The notes beneath the pieces were generated by a model, which did not search any database, was not told the DNA's origin, and saw nothing but the letters and a program-made list of their open reading frames with translations. From positions 1 through 64,000 of the forward strand of contig JBEKTD010000005.1 in the NCBI GenBank assembly GCA_049516395.1: DNA of 64,000 nt. The letters run 5' to 3'. Source of the DNA: Fen-1362 sp049516395 (lineage in GTDB: Bacteria > Planctomycetota > Phycisphaerae > Sedimentisphaerales > Anaerobacaceae). Shown here in pieces: positions 62,209-64,000 of the stretch. Positions within the stretch are counted from its first letter, which is position 1. Each line of letters opens with the position of its first letter. The translations under genes were made by a program, and so were the position numbers.

Positions 62209-63723
62209 ATGAAATTCAAGATTAAAGTGCATTGTTGCCCAATCCAAGATAATCCTTACGCTTCATCATTTACCAATCCAATAATACTATACCTTGCTCA
62301 CAAAAAAGATAAATACAACGCGTTTCCTACTTTTGCAATGGTGGATTTTAGCCGGCGCCAAATATTATTTATTACATCATACTCAGTAGAAAACGAATCT
62401 TTGTTATCAAAAAATTCCCGTTTTTGCGATGACAATTCAATATCCGTTGTACCAGACGATGGTTTTTTTCAGCCACATTCCGCAATTAGCTATGTCCCAG
62501 GGGAAAGCTTTTATGCGTTTATGTATGGAACTTCCGAGTGTAAATATTTCTATCTTGTAAACTACAAAAAACAGTATATGCAAATAGTAGCAGCCAAAGA
62601 ATTCGCAAAACAGTGCCAAGCAGGCGAAATACTATCTTTCGGCAACACTTTTGCAAAAGACCCGATTGAGCATAAGGCTTTCTATACCACCGCTAAAACC
62701 TTAAAACCGAACGATGGTATTGACAAATATTCGATCAAGTATTTCAAAGCCTCGCTCAATCTCAAGAGAGTCACTGAGATATTCAGCAGAGATTGCAGCA
62801 TAGAGGATGTTTGCCCGCATGCGACGAAAAGATATGAAGATTGGCTATTGAGTTCAGACTTCGAAAAGAATGAATTTCAGCTATTGAAAACAGCCCAGCG
62901 ATTTAACACGATCCATGCTCTCTTTGATTATGTCAGCCAAGACGCCAGAAAAAAAACAAAAGTATTGCCCACATGGCTTGAAACACATAATAATCCCTAT
63001 GGCAATTCTATAGAATCGAACAACAAGTATATACAGTTGTACGGGGATGACTTTGTGCTGTTTTGCCAAAACTCGGACGACTATCGATTTAAACTCTCGC
63101 CAGGAAACATCCGCATTCTTTCTTTAGAAAAATCTCAAGAGCGCCTCTGGCAGATTGAGCACAGCAATCCCGGCCACTTCGAGATTAGCAAAAATGGATA
63201 TATATATCTATCGTGCCATAATTTGTTTTTCATGAACGGCAAAAATTACTTTATGGGGCCTGCTGCAATAATAAAATTGAAAATAGAAAAGGATATCATA
63301 AAAGTGATTGGCAAATTCCAACATCCAAAAGGATTCCGATTTACATCGCATGCCGTGTTTAACAGAAATGGCAAAGACTACCTGTGCACATTCGGCTACC
63401 CGAACAGGCTGTTCCTGATTGATGGTGAATCGATGAACTTAATAAGTGCCAGAGATATGGGACAAAGCTGCATATCCACTAATGACAAAATTGACTGTTT
63501 GATCGGCGACCCTGAATTCGAGCACAATGCTATAAAAGCACTGTCCGTCAGCGAGGATGGACAATTCATATTATTTATAAGCGAAGAAAATGTTTGCATC
63601 GCATCTTTAACCTCTCTGAATATTATAGATACCATTCTGATTGTGCCGATGCTGAGCAAATGTACTGGCTGGCCCGAGTCGGATATCATGAATAATACAT
63701 TGCATTGTTCTATCCTTGCATAG
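62209..63723 (+). CDS. Hypothetical protein, probable beta-propeller, AT-rich
   Basis: Predicted 504 residues from ATG 62209 (ATG 62191 also in frame). No signal peptide or membrane helix. Short strands with hydrophobic/aromatic pattern recur (TFAMVDFSRRQILFITSYSV quoted as one 20-residue piece; ISKNGYIYLSCHNLFF; LSVSEDGQFILFISEENVCI), the last being propeller-blade-like. I do not recognise the family. Codon use is more AT-rich than in the neighbouring operons, which, with the integrase fragment, suggests acquired DNA. Confidence 0.6.
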   Translation: MKFKIKVHCCPIQDNPYASSFTNPIILYLAHKKDKYNAFPTFAMVDFSRRQILFITSYSVENESLLSKNSRFCDDNSISVVPDDGFFQPHSAISYVPGESFYAFMYGTSECKYFYLVNYKKQYMQIVAAKEFAKQCQAGEILSFGNTFAKDPIEHKAFYTTAKTLKPNDGIDKYSIKYFKASLNLKRVTEIFSRDCSIEDVCPHATKRYEDWLLSSDFEKNEFQLLKTAQRFNTIHALFDYVSQDARKKTKVLPTWLETHNNPYGNSIESNNKYIQLYGDDFVLFCQNSDDYRFKLSPGNIRILSLEKSQERLWQIEHSNPGHFEISKNGYIYLSCHNLFFMNGKNYFMGPAAIIKLKIEKDIIKVIGKFQHPKGFRFTSHAVFNRNGKDYLCTFGYPNRLFLIDGESMNLISARDMGQSCISTNDKIDCLIGDPEFEHNAIKALSVSEDGQFILFISEENVCIASLTSLNIIDTILIVPMLSKCTGWPESDIMNNTLHCSILA

Positions 63724-63780
63724 TGGAATAGTAATAAAAATTATTAGAACATAATGAAACCATGAAAGCCTGAGAAAAAT

Positions 63781-64000
63781 TTGAAAAAGCTCTTTAGAGA
63801 TATAACAAATAAGCTCTATATCCTGTATTTGTGTGCAAAGAGCACATCCTTTTTTTTAAGATGCGGCTGGCGTACAGTTCCTTTTGCTATAAAGCTCTAT
63901 AATGAAAGACACTTTATGCCCAAGGAGATGTTTGTTAAGGGCTTACTGAATCCAGACAGTAGAGATCAGGCCCTCCAGATATTTCTCAGCAGAAAAGAAG
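63781..64000 (+). CDS. Start of an unrecognised protein (3' partial)
   Basis: From TTG 63781 the frame is open to the window end, 73 codons: LKKLFRDITNKLYILYLCAK, then RCGWRTVPFAIKLYNERHFM and so on. Basic and hydrophobic, no recognised motif. The start is uncertain because there is no ATG or clear ribosome binding site. Same strand and similar AT-rich composition as the preceding gene. Confidence 0.4.
   Translation, partial: MKKLFRDITNKLYILYLCAKSTSFFLRCGWRTVPFAIKLYNERHFMPKEMFVKGLLNPDSRDQALQIFLSRKE

Overview
The window looks like a chromosomal segment of a Planctomycetota bacterium, most likely class Phycisphaerae. The evidence is a PVC-type small basic protein (14065-14421), two PEP-CTERM proteins (one decayed), a membrane protein with the planctomycete-style C-terminus LRKAILNYEILGPPLALR, an envelope of LPS type (KdsB, TolC) and a flotillin/NfeD locus. 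This placement is inference: there is no rRNA in the window. Gene content is mostly housekeeping and dense, with base composition around 50% G+C by eye, and visibly more AT-rich ends (about 1-2750 and 62200-64000).

Layout: 1-2755, end of a secreted PPC-repeat/papain-like protein and a HEAT-repeat membrane protein. 2954-7044, signalling genes (histidine kinase, receiver protein), a DJ-1/PfpI protein and a TPR protein. 7223-11225, a minus-strand operon NfeD(long)-NfeD(short)-FloA-proline-rich membrane protein. 11322-15153, aminotransferase, receiver protein, PEP-CTERM protein, small basic protein and a SPOR-like membrane protein. 15154-19622, a structured intergenic region with an orphan terminator, a divergent CTP synthase, an ankyrin protein and KdsB containing repeat insertions. 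19841-27116, a sodium/solute symporter with a small membrane partner, two oxidoreductases, and fucU-fucI (L-fucose mutarotase and isomerase). 27166-33383, a trp operon E-G-D-F-B-A without trpC, preceded by a sigma70-like promoter, a Trp-Trp-Trp leader peptide and a complete transcription attenuator. 33496-41831, beta-helix protein, PEP-utilising dikinase, azoreductase, glycogen debranching enzyme and RecR. 41970-46427, Pit phosphate transporter, its DUF47 partner, a decayed phoU, dnaX with the SRP RNA gene immediately upstream, and a ferredoxin. 46429-50991, ProC, a split flavin reductase, CobO, a diguanylate cyclase, a GT2 glycosyltransferase and tRNA-Tyr. 51091-61527, a decayed PEP-CTERM gene, a RidA-like protein, then a minus-strand block MacA-MacB(ATPase)-MacB(permease)-TolC followed by a DUF6057-like membrane protein and a TolB-like CxxCH protein interrupted by an in-frame TGA. 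61792-64000, tRNA-Arg, an integrase C-terminal remnant and two AT-rich unknown genes.

The best-supported discoveries are the trp attenuator, in which the leader peptide appears to be translated from a practically leaderless transcript; heptamer repeat arrays inserted in frame in kdsB; a CTP synthase whose glutaminase triad glutamate is cysteine; the SRP RNA gene overlapping the over-long dnaX reading frame; the orphan + strand terminator after a hairpin-rich 200-base stretch; and several broken genes (phoU, flavin reductase, PEP-CTERM, TolB-like, integrase, a symporter-associated small protein). Four of those breaks are single-base or single-codon events, so sequence error must be excluded before they are read as biology.
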